The notes under the pieces: generated by a model
Seen by the model: the letters and a program-made list of their open reading frames with translations, nothing else
Told to the model about the DNA's origin: nothing
The model's database searches: none
Program-made: the position numbers and the translations under genes
Shown: positions 8,105-15,577 of the stretch, in pieces
Numbering within the stretch: position 1 is the first letter of the stretch
Layout of the letters: every line of letters begins with the position of its first letter
From: Clostridium sp. CAG:343
GTDB taxonomy: Bacteria > Bacillota > Clostridia > TANB77 > CAG-508
Reading direction: 5' to 3'
Length of the DNA stretch: 64,000 nt
Assembly (NCBI GenBank): GCA_000431335.1
Contig: FR888021.1
Span: 1-64,000, forward strand

Positions 8105-9088
8105 ATGGAAAGAATAGAGTTGGAATTAATAAACGAAATTTGTGAAAATCAAAATTTTGATGAATTATTATTAAAGATAGTACATAAAAGCAATAGTAAA
8201 AACAGAATAAATAATTTATTAAATGAAATTGAAAACAATAAAACAATTACTAGACAATTAAAAATGAAGTTATATGAAGAAATCTTTGAATATGTCAGTG
8301 ATGTAAATGACTATTTAAAAAATAATTTAAAAGAAATTTTTTTAATTGCTAGTGAAAAAATAATTGCAGAAATAAACAATAATTTAGGAGGAAATGTTGA
8401 TATGTTAGAAAAAATTAGGGTTATAATTGCAGAAGATAATATTCATATTTGCAAATTTATAGAAGAAAATCTAAAAAAACACAATGACATTGAAATATTA
8501 GGGATAGCTAATACTGATGAAGAAGAAATAAAAATGATAGAAGAACAAAAACCAGAAATAGTCATAACTGACCTTATGAGGAATAACAAATATTCTGGAT
8601 TAGATATAATCAAAAATTATTACAACAATAATAGTCAAGTTGAATTTTTAGTAATATCAGCCGATTATAAAGAAGATGTTATAAATGATGGACTGGAAGT
8701 TGCAGGATACATAAAAAAGCCATTTAAAGATTACGAAATAATATATAATGAATTAAAACGAATAAAAAAAAATATAATAATTAGTAAACAACATCAAGAG
8801 TGGAGAGAAAAATATTATAATTTAGAAATTATAAATATAAACAAATATTTAACACAGACTGACAAGAAATTATTAGAAAAACTTGGAATTAAAATAAAAG
8901 ATAAAATATATACAGAATTTGAATGTGAATGTTTGTATATGGACTTCTTAAAATATTATGATGATCCAGAAAATGATTTATCTGAAGATGAAAGGAAATA
9001 TCAAAAGTCATTAGATGGAACAGGAGTAACTAGAGAAGAATATAATGAAGTATTAAAGAAAATAGAAAAAATAAATAATAACTTTTAA
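8105..9088 (+). CDS. Three-part protein with a central response-regulator receiver domain
   Basis: A 327-residue protein. Residues 1-99 are charged helices of unknown family. Residues about 104-222 are a receiver domain (VIIAEDN acidic pair, phospho-acceptor Asp in EIVITDLM, Ser in LVISADY, Lys in YIKKPF). Residues about 225-327 are helical with no recognised DNA-binding fold. An in-frame ATG (codon 100, at 8402) is preceded by GGAGG at 8387-8391, so a shorter receiver-first form may also be made. No kinase lies nearby. A role in controlling the island is inference. Confidence 0.7.
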   Translation: MERIELELINEICENQNFDELLLKIVHKSNSKNRINNLLNEIENNKTITRQLKMKLYEEIFEYVSDVNDYLKNNLKEIFLIASEKIIAEINNNLGGNVDMLEKIRVIIAEDNIHICKFIEENLKKHNDIEILGIANTDEEEIKMIEEQKPEIVITDLMRNNKYSGLDIIKNYYNNNSQVEFLVISADYKEDVINDGLEVAGYIKKPFKDYEIIYNELKRIKKNIIISKQHQEWREKYYNLEIININKYLTQTDKKLLEKLGIKIKDKIYTEFECECLYMDFLKYYDDPENDLSEDERKYQKSLDGTGVTREEYNEVLKKIEKINNNF

Positions 9089-9292
9089 TTAAATTATACA
9101 AAAATACTATTTTTATATACAAAAAGCAAATAATTGTTTTTTGTATATTTTTTTGTCCCTTTTGCAAAGTTCGACAATTTTTTCAAAGGATTTATGATAT
9201 ATTAGTCGTAAAATAGAAAAATTTAAAAATACGGAATTTATAGGGAGAAAAAATGAATTATTAAAACGGACTAAAAAATATAAATAAATATG
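9089..9292 (+). other. Intergenic leader segment with a possible promoter
   Basis: No convincing gene is seen. A weak promoter may lie at 9171-9203 (TCGACA, then TATGAT or TATATT). Downstream, GGGAGAAAAAATG at about 9243 opens only a three-codon frame (Met-Asn-Tyr). The segment ends in the terminator at 9293, so the transcript may be an attenuated leader for the sigma-like gene. Confidence 0.35.
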
Positions 9293-9332
9293 AAAGCACA
9301 TTATAACTTAAAAAGTTATTGTGTGCTTTTTT
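9293..9332 (+). terminator. Terminator within the sigma-gene leader
   Basis: AAAGCACA (9293-9300) pairs with TGTGCTTT (9322-9329), with an inner ATAACTT/AAGTTAT stem, and a T run follows. It stands alone, more than 300 bases before the sigma-like gene, which suits attenuation. Confidence 0.7.
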
Positions 9333-9359
9333 GCTATTTTACTTAAATAATTCAATAGA

Positions 9360-9573
9360 AACACTATGCAAGAATAACGAACAAAGGTTGAAAAATTTGA
9401 GATGTTATTATTAGAGCGTAGTGTTTTATCATTATATTTCTAATCCACATCTACGCTTAAAGGGTATAGACTTATGTGGATTATAGTAAAAAGATATAAA
9501 AATCAAGCAAAATTTAATATCCATATTAATAAAAAGGTTGAAACTATTGCTTACAATAGCTTTGACCTTTTTT
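9360..9573 (+). ncRNA. Structured leader RNA ending in a terminator
   Basis: Several helices are visible: 9360-9369 with 9416-9425 (10 bp, one GU), 9416-9421 with 9451-9456 (6 bp, competing with the first), and 9442-9450 with 9474-9482 (9 bp). A strong hairpin with a T run follows at 9531-9573. Mutually exclusive helices before a terminator resemble a regulatory leader or riboswitch, or a small RNA in its own right. No known class is recognised. Confidence 0.5.
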
Positions 9574-9617
9574 ATTGCTTAAAGCATATCTTATTTAATA
9601 ACTGCAGAGGTCCACCA

Positions 9618-9655
9618 CTTCCATTTAATTTCAAAATTTAGAAATTAAATGGAGG
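9618..9655 (+). promoter_or_regulatory. Hairpin that sequesters the ribosome site of the sigma-like gene
   Basis: Bases 9620-9632 pair perfectly with 9641-9653 (13 bp), extended by TU-G and C-G pairs to 9618/9655, around an 8-base loop. The 3' strand contains the whole GGAGG that precedes the ATG at 9663. Translation should be off unless the hairpin is opened. Confidence 0.65.
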
Positions 9656-9662
9656 AAAGATA

Positions 9663-10139
9663 ATGGATAATATTAAAACTCATAATATTGATGGAAATAG
9701 ATTAATTGAAGATTTAGAAAATAATAAATATTGGATTATTTTTAAAAATTATTTAGGAGAAGAAATAACAAGTGAGATTCCAAAGGATATATTTGATGCC
9801 TACATAGAATCAAAAAGTGCCTATAAGAAAAATAAAAACGAAGAAGAAAGACATTGGGAACATATTGAACTATCTGAAAATGAACTATTTAGAAAATCAA
9901 GCCAATACCAAGATAGTGTAGAAAATATAATAATAAAAAAAGAAGTAGAAAGAGAATTACATTTAGCTGTTCAAAAACTACCTAGAGTTCAAAAAAATAG
10001 GCTACAAAAATACTATTATGATGAAAAAACAGAAAGAGAAATTGCTGCCGAAGAAGGTATAAAACATCAAGCTATACATATTGGATTAGATAGAAGTAGA
10101 AAAAAGTTAAAAATAATTTTAAAAAAATTTGAAAATTAG
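9663..10139 (+). CDS. Sigma-70-like region 4 protein of mobile elements
   Basis: A 158-residue protein. The C-terminal half matches sigma region 4 (LPRVQKNRLQKYYYDEKTEREIAAEEGIKHQAIHIGLDRSRKKLK). The N-terminal part (WIIFKNYLGEEITSEIPKDIFDAYIESK) resembles small sigma-like proteins common in conjugative elements of Clostridia. No region 2 is obvious. Its leader carries two terminators and an SD-blocking hairpin, so expression looks tightly controlled. It probably drives genes of the surrounding island. Confidence 0.75.
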   Translation: MDNIKTHNIDGNRLIEDLENNKYWIIFKNYLGEEITSEIPKDIFDAYIESKSAYKKNKNEEERHWEHIELSENELFRKSSQYQDSVENIIIKKEVERELHLAVQKLPRVQKNRLQKYYYDEKTEREIAAEEGIKHQAIHIGLDRSRKKLKIILKKFEN

Positions 10140-10165
10140 GTTTGCCAAAATCATTAAAAGTGAGG

Positions 10166-10206
10166 AAGTAAGTGAGAGGGTATAAAACTCTTTCACTTAC
10201 TTTTAG
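10166..10206 (+). terminator. Terminator of the sigma-like gene
   Basis: A 10-bp perfect stem (10166-10175 with 10193-10202) is followed by TTTTAGTTTT. It isolates the sigma-like gene from the structured RNA downstream. Confidence 0.75.
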
Positions 10207-10239
10207 TTTTAGACAAGTACATTGAAAAGTAAATAAGAC

Positions 10240-10480
10240 ATTCGTTAATAAAATCTAATATTAAAAGCTGGTAAAGATAGGATAGCAACACCTACTTCTA
10301 AATATGAGATGGCAACTCATAAGGCGATGACTAATATTAGAAATAATAAAACACTTGTATAGTCACAACTTGAGTGGTTTAAAAGTACCATCGCACGTAA
10401 TGAGTACAAGCTGTCTGAGACAGTAGGCTAGTAAGAAAAACTAGGATCCTGTGTGTATTTCGCCAATACAATTAACGAAT
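10240..10480 (+). ncRNA. Candidate structured RNA of about 240 nt with pseudoknots
   Basis: No ORF fits here, and the sequence is less AT-rich than its surroundings. Perfect helices are: 10240-10249 with 10471-10480 (closing stem, 10 bp); 10254-10263 with 10332-10341 (10 bp); 10303-10308 with 10316-10321; 10354-10359 with 10405-10410; 10411-10415 with 10419-10423; 10428-10432 with 10440-10444; 10454-10459 with 10465-10470. GCGATG 10324-10329 can pair with CATCGC 10389-10394, crossing the second helix, and the loop TCGCC at 10460-10464 can pair with GGCGA at 10323-10327. I cannot assign a family. The raiA motif and HEARO/IscB-type RNAs are the first classes to test. Confidence 0.65.
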
Positions 10481-10506
10481 ATAGAGAAAAGATAGAATTT
10501 TATTAA

Positions 10507-10530
10507 AGGACTATCTGAAAAGATAGTCCT
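10507..10530 (+). other. Ten-base-pair hairpin with a GAAA tetraloop
   Basis: AGGACTATCT (10507-10516) pairs with AGATAGTCCT (10521-10530) around GAAA. No T run follows, so it is not a standard terminator. It may stabilise the 3' end of the structured RNA or the 5' end of the toxin mRNA. Confidence 0.6.
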
Positions 10531-10565
10531 AACAAATATAAGTTTATAAATGAGGAGAAAAAATA

Positions 10566-10730
10566 ATGATTTTATTTATAATAATATTGCTACTATTACA
10601 AATACTTACATACTTAATAATTAGAGGTGGCACTATGAATAAAAGTCCAGAAGAAATAGAAAATGAAAAAGAAGAAGAAATGAAATGGTTAGAAAAACAA
10701 CAAGAGAAGAAAAAAAATGCGTGGAGGTAA
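10566..10730 (+). CDS. Tiny membrane peptide, possible antitoxin-position gene
   Basis: A 54-residue ORF with a good ribosome site (GAGGAG). Residues 2-20 form one hydrophobic helix and the rest is a charged, Glu/Lys-rich helix ending NAWR. A second in-frame ATG at 10635 is preceded by GAGGTGG, so a soluble 31-residue acidic peptide could also be made. The stop lies 3 bases before the MazF start. No homolog is recognised. Confidence 0.6.
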   Translation: MILFIIILLLLQILTYLIIRGGTMNKSPEEIENEKEEEMKWLEKQQEKKKNAWR

Positions 10731-10733
10731 CTT

Positions 10734-11090
10734 ATGGAGAAAACACAAATAACTAAAGGAGATATGTTTTATGCTGATTTAGGAACAAATATTGGTAGTG
10801 AACAAAATGGAACAAGACCAGTAATAATAATTCAAAATGATATTGGAAACAAATATGCTCAAACTGCTATAATTGTTCCATTAACAAAAATTATAGCTAA
10901 TAAAGTAAAACAGCCTACACATTGTATAATATCTCCTACAGATAATTTAAAACATTACTCTGTAGCATTAACAGAACAAATTAGAGTTATCGATAAAAGT
11001 CGTTTAAAAACTAAAATAGGACGATTAAATGATACTCAAATAAAAGATTTAGATAAAGCAATTATAACTGCTTTAAATTTGAAAGGGTGA
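10734..11090 (+). CDS. mazF: MazF/PemK-family mRNA endoribonuclease toxin
   Basis: A 118-residue protein with MazF hallmarks: an N-terminal GDMFYADLG loop, GSEQNGTRPVIIIQND with the catalytic Arg, the TAIIVPLT strand, and VALTEQIRVIDKSRL with the catalytic Thr. It should cut single-stranded mRNA at short motifs. GGAGG inside the end of the preceding mini-gene is its ribosome site. There is no standard MazE upstream, only the 54-residue peptide, so the antitoxin is uncertain. Confidence 0.9.
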   Translation: MEKTQITKGDMFYADLGTNIGSEQNGTRPVIIIQNDIGNKYAQTAIIVPLTKIIANKVKQPTHCIISPTDNLKHYSVALTEQIRVIDKSRLKTKIGRLNDTQIKDLDKAIITALNLKG

Positions 11091-11344
11091 TCAATGTTCA
11101 TAATAAAAAGTTATATAAGAAAATAAATAATTGCCAATATACAACTAAACAAGCAATTACTTATTTTCTATTAGGGTACTACAAATCAAGAGTGAACAAT
11201 ATAGATGTGATAATTAAAAATATCATAAAACAACTAATAACGATTGAATCTAAAAATGTATTGGAAAATTACTATTGCCAATACCTTAATATATATGGTA
11301 AAGAATTAAATTTGAAATTATATATATTTTTAATAATTATTTAA
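11087..11344 (+). CDS. Possible small protein after mazF (doubtful)
   Basis: An 85-codon frame opening with GTG overlaps the mazF stop. AGGGTGATC resembles a ribosome site, but it lies on top of the GTG, and the nearest ATG is out of frame. The product would be basic with a hydrophobic tail and no known motif. It may be a decayed gene. Confidence 0.3.
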   Translation: MINVHNKKLYKKINNCQYTTKQAITYFLLGYYKSRVNNIDVIIKNIIKQLITIESKNVLENYYCQYLNIYGKELNLKLYIFLIII

Positions 11345-11352
11345 AAATATTC

Positions 11353-11405
11353 ACACCTAAACAGGCTGAAGAATATACTAAAAGCCTTAAGTTTAGGTGT
11401 TTTTA
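11353..11405 (+). terminator. Terminator after the toxin genes
   Basis: ACACCTAAAC (11353-11362) pairs with GTTTAGGTGT (11391-11400), with an inner AGGCT/AGCCT stem, followed by TTTTT. Confidence 0.8.
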
Positions 11406-11512
11406 ATTTGTCAAGTATGTGATTTAATTAAAATTTCAAAAATCACACATTTAACATATATATCAATAGTTGTTAAAATTTCATTAATAGAAATTTTAAG
11501 GAGTGATTTTAA

Positions 11513-12511
11513 ATGTATTTTTTAAAACATTATAAAGAAAATCCAGATTTTTTAAACAACTATTTGAAATATTATTCTATCATTGAATTATCAGCAGAAA
11601 CTTCTGTAGATGAAGCTTATTTTGATTTGAGAAGTTTCTTCAGATATCTAAAATTAAATAAATCTGATGAAAATATATATGATCAAGAGCTTATAAAAAA
11701 TATTAAAATAGATGATATAACATTAGATGATATGAATAATGTAAAACATAGTACAATAGAGGATTTTATATTTTATTTAAGAAATACACTTAATAATAGT
11801 CCAAAAACTAGAAACAGAAAATTATCTACTTTAAGAAAATTTTTTAAATATTTATTTAATAATAACCTTATACACCATAATCCAACACTTAATACAAGAT
11901 ATGCAACAATTGGTAAAAGAAATCCGAAATATTTAACATTAAATGAGAGCAAAAAAATGCTTTCACAAACAATTCAAAATGATTGTAAATATAAAATTAG
12001 AAATTATACTATGACTTGCTTATTTCTTAACTGTGGAATGCGTTTAGCAGAATTAATACAAATAAATTTAACTGATATAAAATTAGATGAAATGACATTA
12101 AGGCTTAAAGGAAAAGGAAATAAAGAACGAATAATATATTTGAACGTAGCTACAAAAGAAGCCATCGAAAAATATTTGAATGTTAGAACTAATCTTCCTA
12201 AAAGCAATCCTGATTACAATGCTTTATTTTTGAGTGAAAGAAACAAAAGAATATCTAAAAGAATGGTTCAAACAATAATTGGAACAGAACTTAATACGCT
12301 TTTTGATAATAATAGTCAAGGTTATCATACACATACATTAAGACACACGAGTGCAACATTGTTATACAATGAAAATGATATAGATATAAGAATTATACAA
12401 TCGATGCTTGGACATTCAAGTTTAGCATCAACTGAAATATATGCACATGTATCAAATAAAAAATTAAAAGAGTTTATGCAAAACTTTTCAATATTAGATA
12501 TAAAAAAATAA
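11513..12511 (+). CDS. Tyrosine recombinase, Xer-like (first of a tandem pair)
   Basis: A 332-residue site-specific recombinase. A SAM-like N-terminal DNA-binding domain spans about residues 5-120. The catalytic domain has Arg177 (CGMRLAEL), a Lys in KGKGNKER (about 204), His274 and Arg277 (HTLRHTSA), His301 (LGHSS) and the nucleophile Tyr310 (STEIYAH). It is complete. It strongly resembles the recombinase at 21788 and probably moves the island or a part of it. The second recombinase follows after 14 bases. Confidence 0.9.
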   Translation: MYFLKHYKENPDFLNNYLKYYSIIELSAETSVDEAYFDLRSFFRYLKLNKSDENIYDQELIKNIKIDDITLDDMNNVKHSTIEDFIFYLRNTLNNSPKTRNRKLSTLRKFFKYLFNNNLIHHNPTLNTRYATIGKRNPKYLTLNESKKMLSQTIQNDCKYKIRNYTMTCLFLNCGMRLAELIQINLTDIKLDEMTLRLKGKGNKERIIYLNVATKEAIEKYLNVRTNLPKSNPDYNALFLSERNKRISKRMVQTIIGTELNTLFDNNSQGYHTHTLRHTSATLLYNENDIDIRIIQSMLGHSSLASTEIYAHVSNKKLKEFMQNFSILDIKK

Positions 12512-12525
12512 AAGGAGAATAAAAA

Positions 12526-13512
12526 ATGAATACTATTACTTATCCAGAATTTATTGAAGATTTTAAAAATTATGTAGCAGGAATAAAAAATTTATCTGCA
12601 TCTTATATAGATAGTATGCTATCTACTTTAAAAGGCTTTTTAGAATTTGTAAATGATCACATTTTTGATTGTAAGTACGAAAATATAAGAGAAATGACTT
12701 TAAATGACATTAGATTTTTAAATACAAGTGATATATATGGTTTTATATTTTATCTTGCTGAAAATCACAATTCTATTGGAACAAGAATTAAAAAGATAGA
12801 ACATCTACGAACATTCTTTGATTTTTTATATAAAATAAAAACAGCTCTTTTTAAAGAACCTTTAAAAACAATAAAAAGAGAAAAAAACACATATATAAAA
12901 TTACCCAAATATTTATCATTATCAGAGTCAAAAAAAATTTTACAAGTTTATGCCAATAAAGATGATTTTAGGAGTTTAAGAAATAATGCAATGCTTCATT
13001 TGTTTTTATGTTGTGGTTTGAGACTTGAAGAACTTAATGAAATTAAAATATCAGATTTCGATTTCAATGAAAATAAGTTTATTATTTTAGGCAAAGGAAA
13101 CAAAGAAAGAACTTGCTACCTTAATACAAATACAAAAGATGCTTTGCAAAAATATATAAATTACAGAATAAATAATCCATTAGACGATAAAAAAATAGAT
13201 AATTTCTTATTTATTAGTCAATGGAATAAAAAAATATCAAGTAGACAAATTCGTAAAATCGTCAAAAAAACTTATGAAAAAGCAGAAATAGATGAAACAC
13301 AATATAGTGTTCATTCATTAAGACATAGTTTTGCAACAATATTATACAAATCTGGAGTTGATATTAGATTATTACAAATATTACTAGGGCATTCAAGAAT
13401 TGAAACTACACAAATATATGCACACATGCATAGCGAATCTTTAATGAATGCAATGCAAGGACATCCTATGTCACATTTTAAAATTAAAGATGCGTTAGCA
13501 TTTAATTGTTAG
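12526..13512 (+). CDS. Tyrosine recombinase, Xer-like (second of a tandem pair)
   Basis: A 328-residue recombinase with a full set of active-site residues: Arg166 (CGLRLEEL), the Lys of GKGNKER, His263 and Arg266 (HSLRHSFA), His289 (LGHSR) and Tyr298 (TTQIYAH). AAAGGAG precedes the ATG. It diverges from the first copy in the N-terminal half, so the two may bind different arms of an attachment site. A recombinase pair followed by a small protein recalls the TnpA-TnpB-TnpC layout of Tn554-like elements, which is an inference from order only. Confidence 0.9.
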   Translation: MNTITYPEFIEDFKNYVAGIKNLSASYIDSMLSTLKGFLEFVNDHIFDCKYENIREMTLNDIRFLNTSDIYGFIFYLAENHNSIGTRIKKIEHLRTFFDFLYKIKTALFKEPLKTIKREKNTYIKLPKYLSLSESKKILQVYANKDDFRSLRNNAMLHLFLCCGLRLEELNEIKISDFDFNENKFIILGKGNKERTCYLNTNTKDALQKYINYRINNPLDDKKIDNFLFISQWNKKISSRQIRKIVKKTYEKAEIDETQYSVHSLRHSFATILYKSGVDIRLLQILLGHSRIETTQIYAHMHSESLMNAMQGHPMSHFKIKDALAFNC

Positions 13513-13525
13513 GAGGGGAACTATA

Positions 13526-13852
13526 ATGGACATTAATTGCAAAAAGAAAATTCAATCTGTAAAATTAAATTTGCAAAATGGACAAGTTGAAATAATACTT
13601 CGAGCATTGGAACTATATAAATATAATTTGAATTATATGCTAGATACAGAACAATGTAGTGATACCGAAAGACAAGAAAAATTAGCAATGGTACAATTTA
13701 CTTTTGAACAAGTATTATCAATTCAAGCAGAACAGGTAAATGGAAAAAGTGTAGATACAGAAACAACAACATCGCAATTTTCAAAAGCAATGCCAGAAAA
13801 TAATTTATTAGAAGACATTATTCCGATTGATAAGAAATTTAAGGTGTGTTGA
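13526..13852 (+). CDS. Small protein after the recombinases, unknown
   Basis: A 108-residue protein, mostly alpha-helical in its first 75 residues (repeated Gln/Glu/Leu pattern) with a less ordered acidic tail. GGAGGGG gives it a strong ribosome site, 13 bases after the recombinase stop. By position it could be an accessory factor like TnpC of Tn554 or an excisionase. No motif proves this. Confidence 0.65.
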   Translation: MDINCKKKIQSVKLNLQNGQVEIILRALELYKYNLNYMLDTEQCSDTERQEKLAMVQFTFEQVLSIQAEQVNGKSVDTETTTSQFSKAMPENNLLEDIIPIDKKFKVC

Positions 13853-14163
13853 TTTTTCTGATTTGAATAAAAATGAGTAGAGTAGGGGGGAAAGCCATAT
13901 TTTTAATGTTGTATATTTATATTTAATATAATTATTTTATATATAAAAAGAGCTTTAGAAAAATTTTGTGCAAAGTTTTTACAAAATAAAATTTACTTCA
14001 AATTTATAATAAAAAATTTTTAAAATCAAAAAATAAAACTAAAAAAATTATTGCATTTAAAATTTTAAAATTTATAAAATTATAAATTAAATATTTTAAA
14101 TTTATAGAATTTTTTTAAAACGAACATTTGTTAATTACAAATTTTAATGTTTGGTTTTGAATT
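13853..14163. other. Gene-free, extremely AT-rich stretch
   Basis: Nothing coding is seen on either strand. The base composition is almost entirely A and T with runs of both. It leads into the degenerate repeats at 14164. It could be decayed DNA or a cis-acting recombination or transfer region. Confidence 0.6.
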
Positions 14164-14700
14164 TATATATATTTAATTATTATAATTCAAACTTGCGAAA
14201 ATCAATTTTAAGCCAATTACAATATTATATATAAATTATTCATCTAAATATTAAATTTGGATCTATTTAAATTGTTTATAAAAATTTTAATTATATAATA
14301 TGAAATTTTTATAATTATATGTAAATACTAAAATATCTATAAAATGTCCAGAATAATGGCTTACGAGAATCAATTTTAAGGCGTTTTAATATTTAATTCA
14401 TATAACTTGTTGGTTAGCATTTTGTCAAAATACTGATAATTCTAGTGTTTATGGATTTTTTATAGAAAAAATATATAATTATATGGATATACTAAAAACA
14501 TCAAAAATAGCTCAAAAAAGCGACGCACGAGAATCGATTTTAAGACGTTTTTATCTTTAAGGCTTATAGTTTGTTGTTGATAAAATATGGCAAATATAGA
14601 AAAATAGGCATTTTGGAGATTTTTTAAAAAATTTATATAAAATATAATATTAAATAAAAAATATTGAATAATAAAATTAATTTTTAAATAGAAAAATTAT
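14164..14700 (+). repeat. Degenerate direct repeats with ~165-bp spacing
   Basis: A core close to CGAGAATCRATTTTAAG occurs at 14196, 14364 and 14528 (spacing 168 and 164). In the last two copies it is followed by RCGTTTT. About 50-60 bases before each core lies a related AT-rich block (ATATAATTATATG, then ATACTAAAA) in at least the last two units. The units differ by many substitutions. No ORF covers them. Confidence 0.6.
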
Positions 14701-14773
14701 TTAGGTGTAAAATTATAAAGATAAATTATAAAAATGGTTTAAAATTGATTTTAGAAACAAATATCTGGAACTA

Positions 14774-14820
14774 GACTAACATTATTACAAGTAATAAATA
14801 ATAAAGTAATAATGTTAGTC
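14774..14820. repeat. Perfect 15-bp inverted repeat
   Basis: GACTAACATTATTAC (14774-14788) pairs with 14806-14820 across a 17-base loop. No T run follows on the + strand. It may be a recombination arm or the end of an element. Confidence 0.6.
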
Positions 14821-14821
14821 A

Positions 14822-14953
14822 AACGATCGTTAATAAATAACGATAAAAGCCATATAGGCTATGAATGGCAATAGATTTGCAGGTAGGACCCTGACAAGGG
14901 TTCTATTATTTTGTTCCTACTCCTTATTGCACAAAACTTTGATTTTGTGCAAT
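14822..14953. other. Cluster of palindromes at the island's right edge
   Basis: AACGATCGTT (14822-14831), a GCCAT/ATGGC hairpin near 14850-14870, a 9-bp stem at about 14885-14906 (TAGGACCCT with AGGGTTCTA) and an 11-bp inverted repeat (ATTGCACAAAA 14926-14936 with 14943-14953) follow one another. A short open frame on the minus strand has no support. This could be an attachment site or a structured RNA. Confidence 0.4.
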
Positions 14954-15124
14954 GTTCCATATTCCTTTTTTTGCACTTTTCCATATCTACTTCTACCTCT
15001 CTTCTATTGTTTATTTATGTGTGCAATAAAAAAAGAGATATTGATTAAATTCAATACCTCGTAATTTTTTTATTATTTAATTTTTGTAATGTTTGCTAAA
15101 GTAATTTGATTTACCTATTGTAAT

Positions 15125-15571
15125 TTATCTTTTGGAATATTTCTTTAAAAATTCTTCTAATTCTGTTTCGCTGTTAAAAATTGTTTCAAAGATATTATAC
15201 AATGTATCAGTAGCATCATACTCACCTATTGCATAACATTTCTTTCCCAAGCCATAAGCGATACCTGCTTCAATGTGAGCTGCTTTTCCAGCTGGTAAAA
15301 CTAATAACAAATTTTTAGAATTTTTTTCTCCTTCTAAATCATTATTAAATAAGCTCAAAACTATTTCACTCTTTAAATCCAGTGATTCAAATTCCTTTTG
15401 CTTTTCTTCTGAAGTTTGATTTTTATTTCCATATCCCCAATTATCTTCATTTTTTAAAAAGCAATAATAAGAAATTTTGTATTTATCAAATAAATCACAT
15501 ATTTTTAATATATTTTCTTTATTTCTAGCTCTTCCTGCTATAAAAAATTCATATTTATTTTCCATAATCAT
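15125..15571 (-). CDS. Nucleoside 2-deoxyribosyltransferase-like protein
   Basis: A protein of 146-148 residues (ATG at 15571 or 15565 both fit the ribosome site). Its fold signature is that of the nucleoside deoxyribosyltransferase family: an N-terminal FFIAGRARNK strand-loop, a central FESLDLKSEIVLSLF, and LLVLPAGKAAHIEAGIAYGLGKK with the Glu expected as nucleophile. It may salvage nucleobases or act in nucleotide hygiene. It ends the UvrX-YolD gene cluster and starts 7 bases after the YolD-like gene. Confidence 0.75.
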   Translation of the reverse strand: MIMENKYEFFIAGRARNKENILKICDLFDKYKISYYCFLKNEDNWGYGNKNQTSEEKQKEFESLDLKSEIVLSLFNNDLEGEKNSKNLLLVLPAGKAAHIEAGIAYGLGKKCYAIGEYDATDTLYNIFETIFNSETELEEFLKKYSKR

Positions 15572-15577
15572 TCTCCC

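Noticed and set aside
9183..9285. A short frame containing CGG in the sigma leader
   Set aside because: The frame (IEKFKNTEFIGRKNELLK) has no start codon or ribosome site, so its CGG was not counted as an in-frame codon.
10240..10480. Structured RNA as a group I intron
   Set aside because: The TGACTA/TAGTCA pairing recalls P7, but the 10-bp closing stem, the short length and the lack of a split host gene do not fit.
10507..10530. GAAA hairpin as a terminator of the structured RNA
   Set aside because: The stem is strong but is followed by AACAAATATAAG, with no T run.
14164..14560. The regular repeats as a CRISPR array
   Set aside because: Spacing is about 165 bp, the units are degenerate over their whole length, and no cas gene is present.
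14861..15064. A 67-codon + strand frame at the island edge
   Set aside because: It has no ribosome site, and it runs through a cluster of inverted repeats. Its Leu/Phe/Cys-rich product is typical of chance frames in AT-rich DNA.
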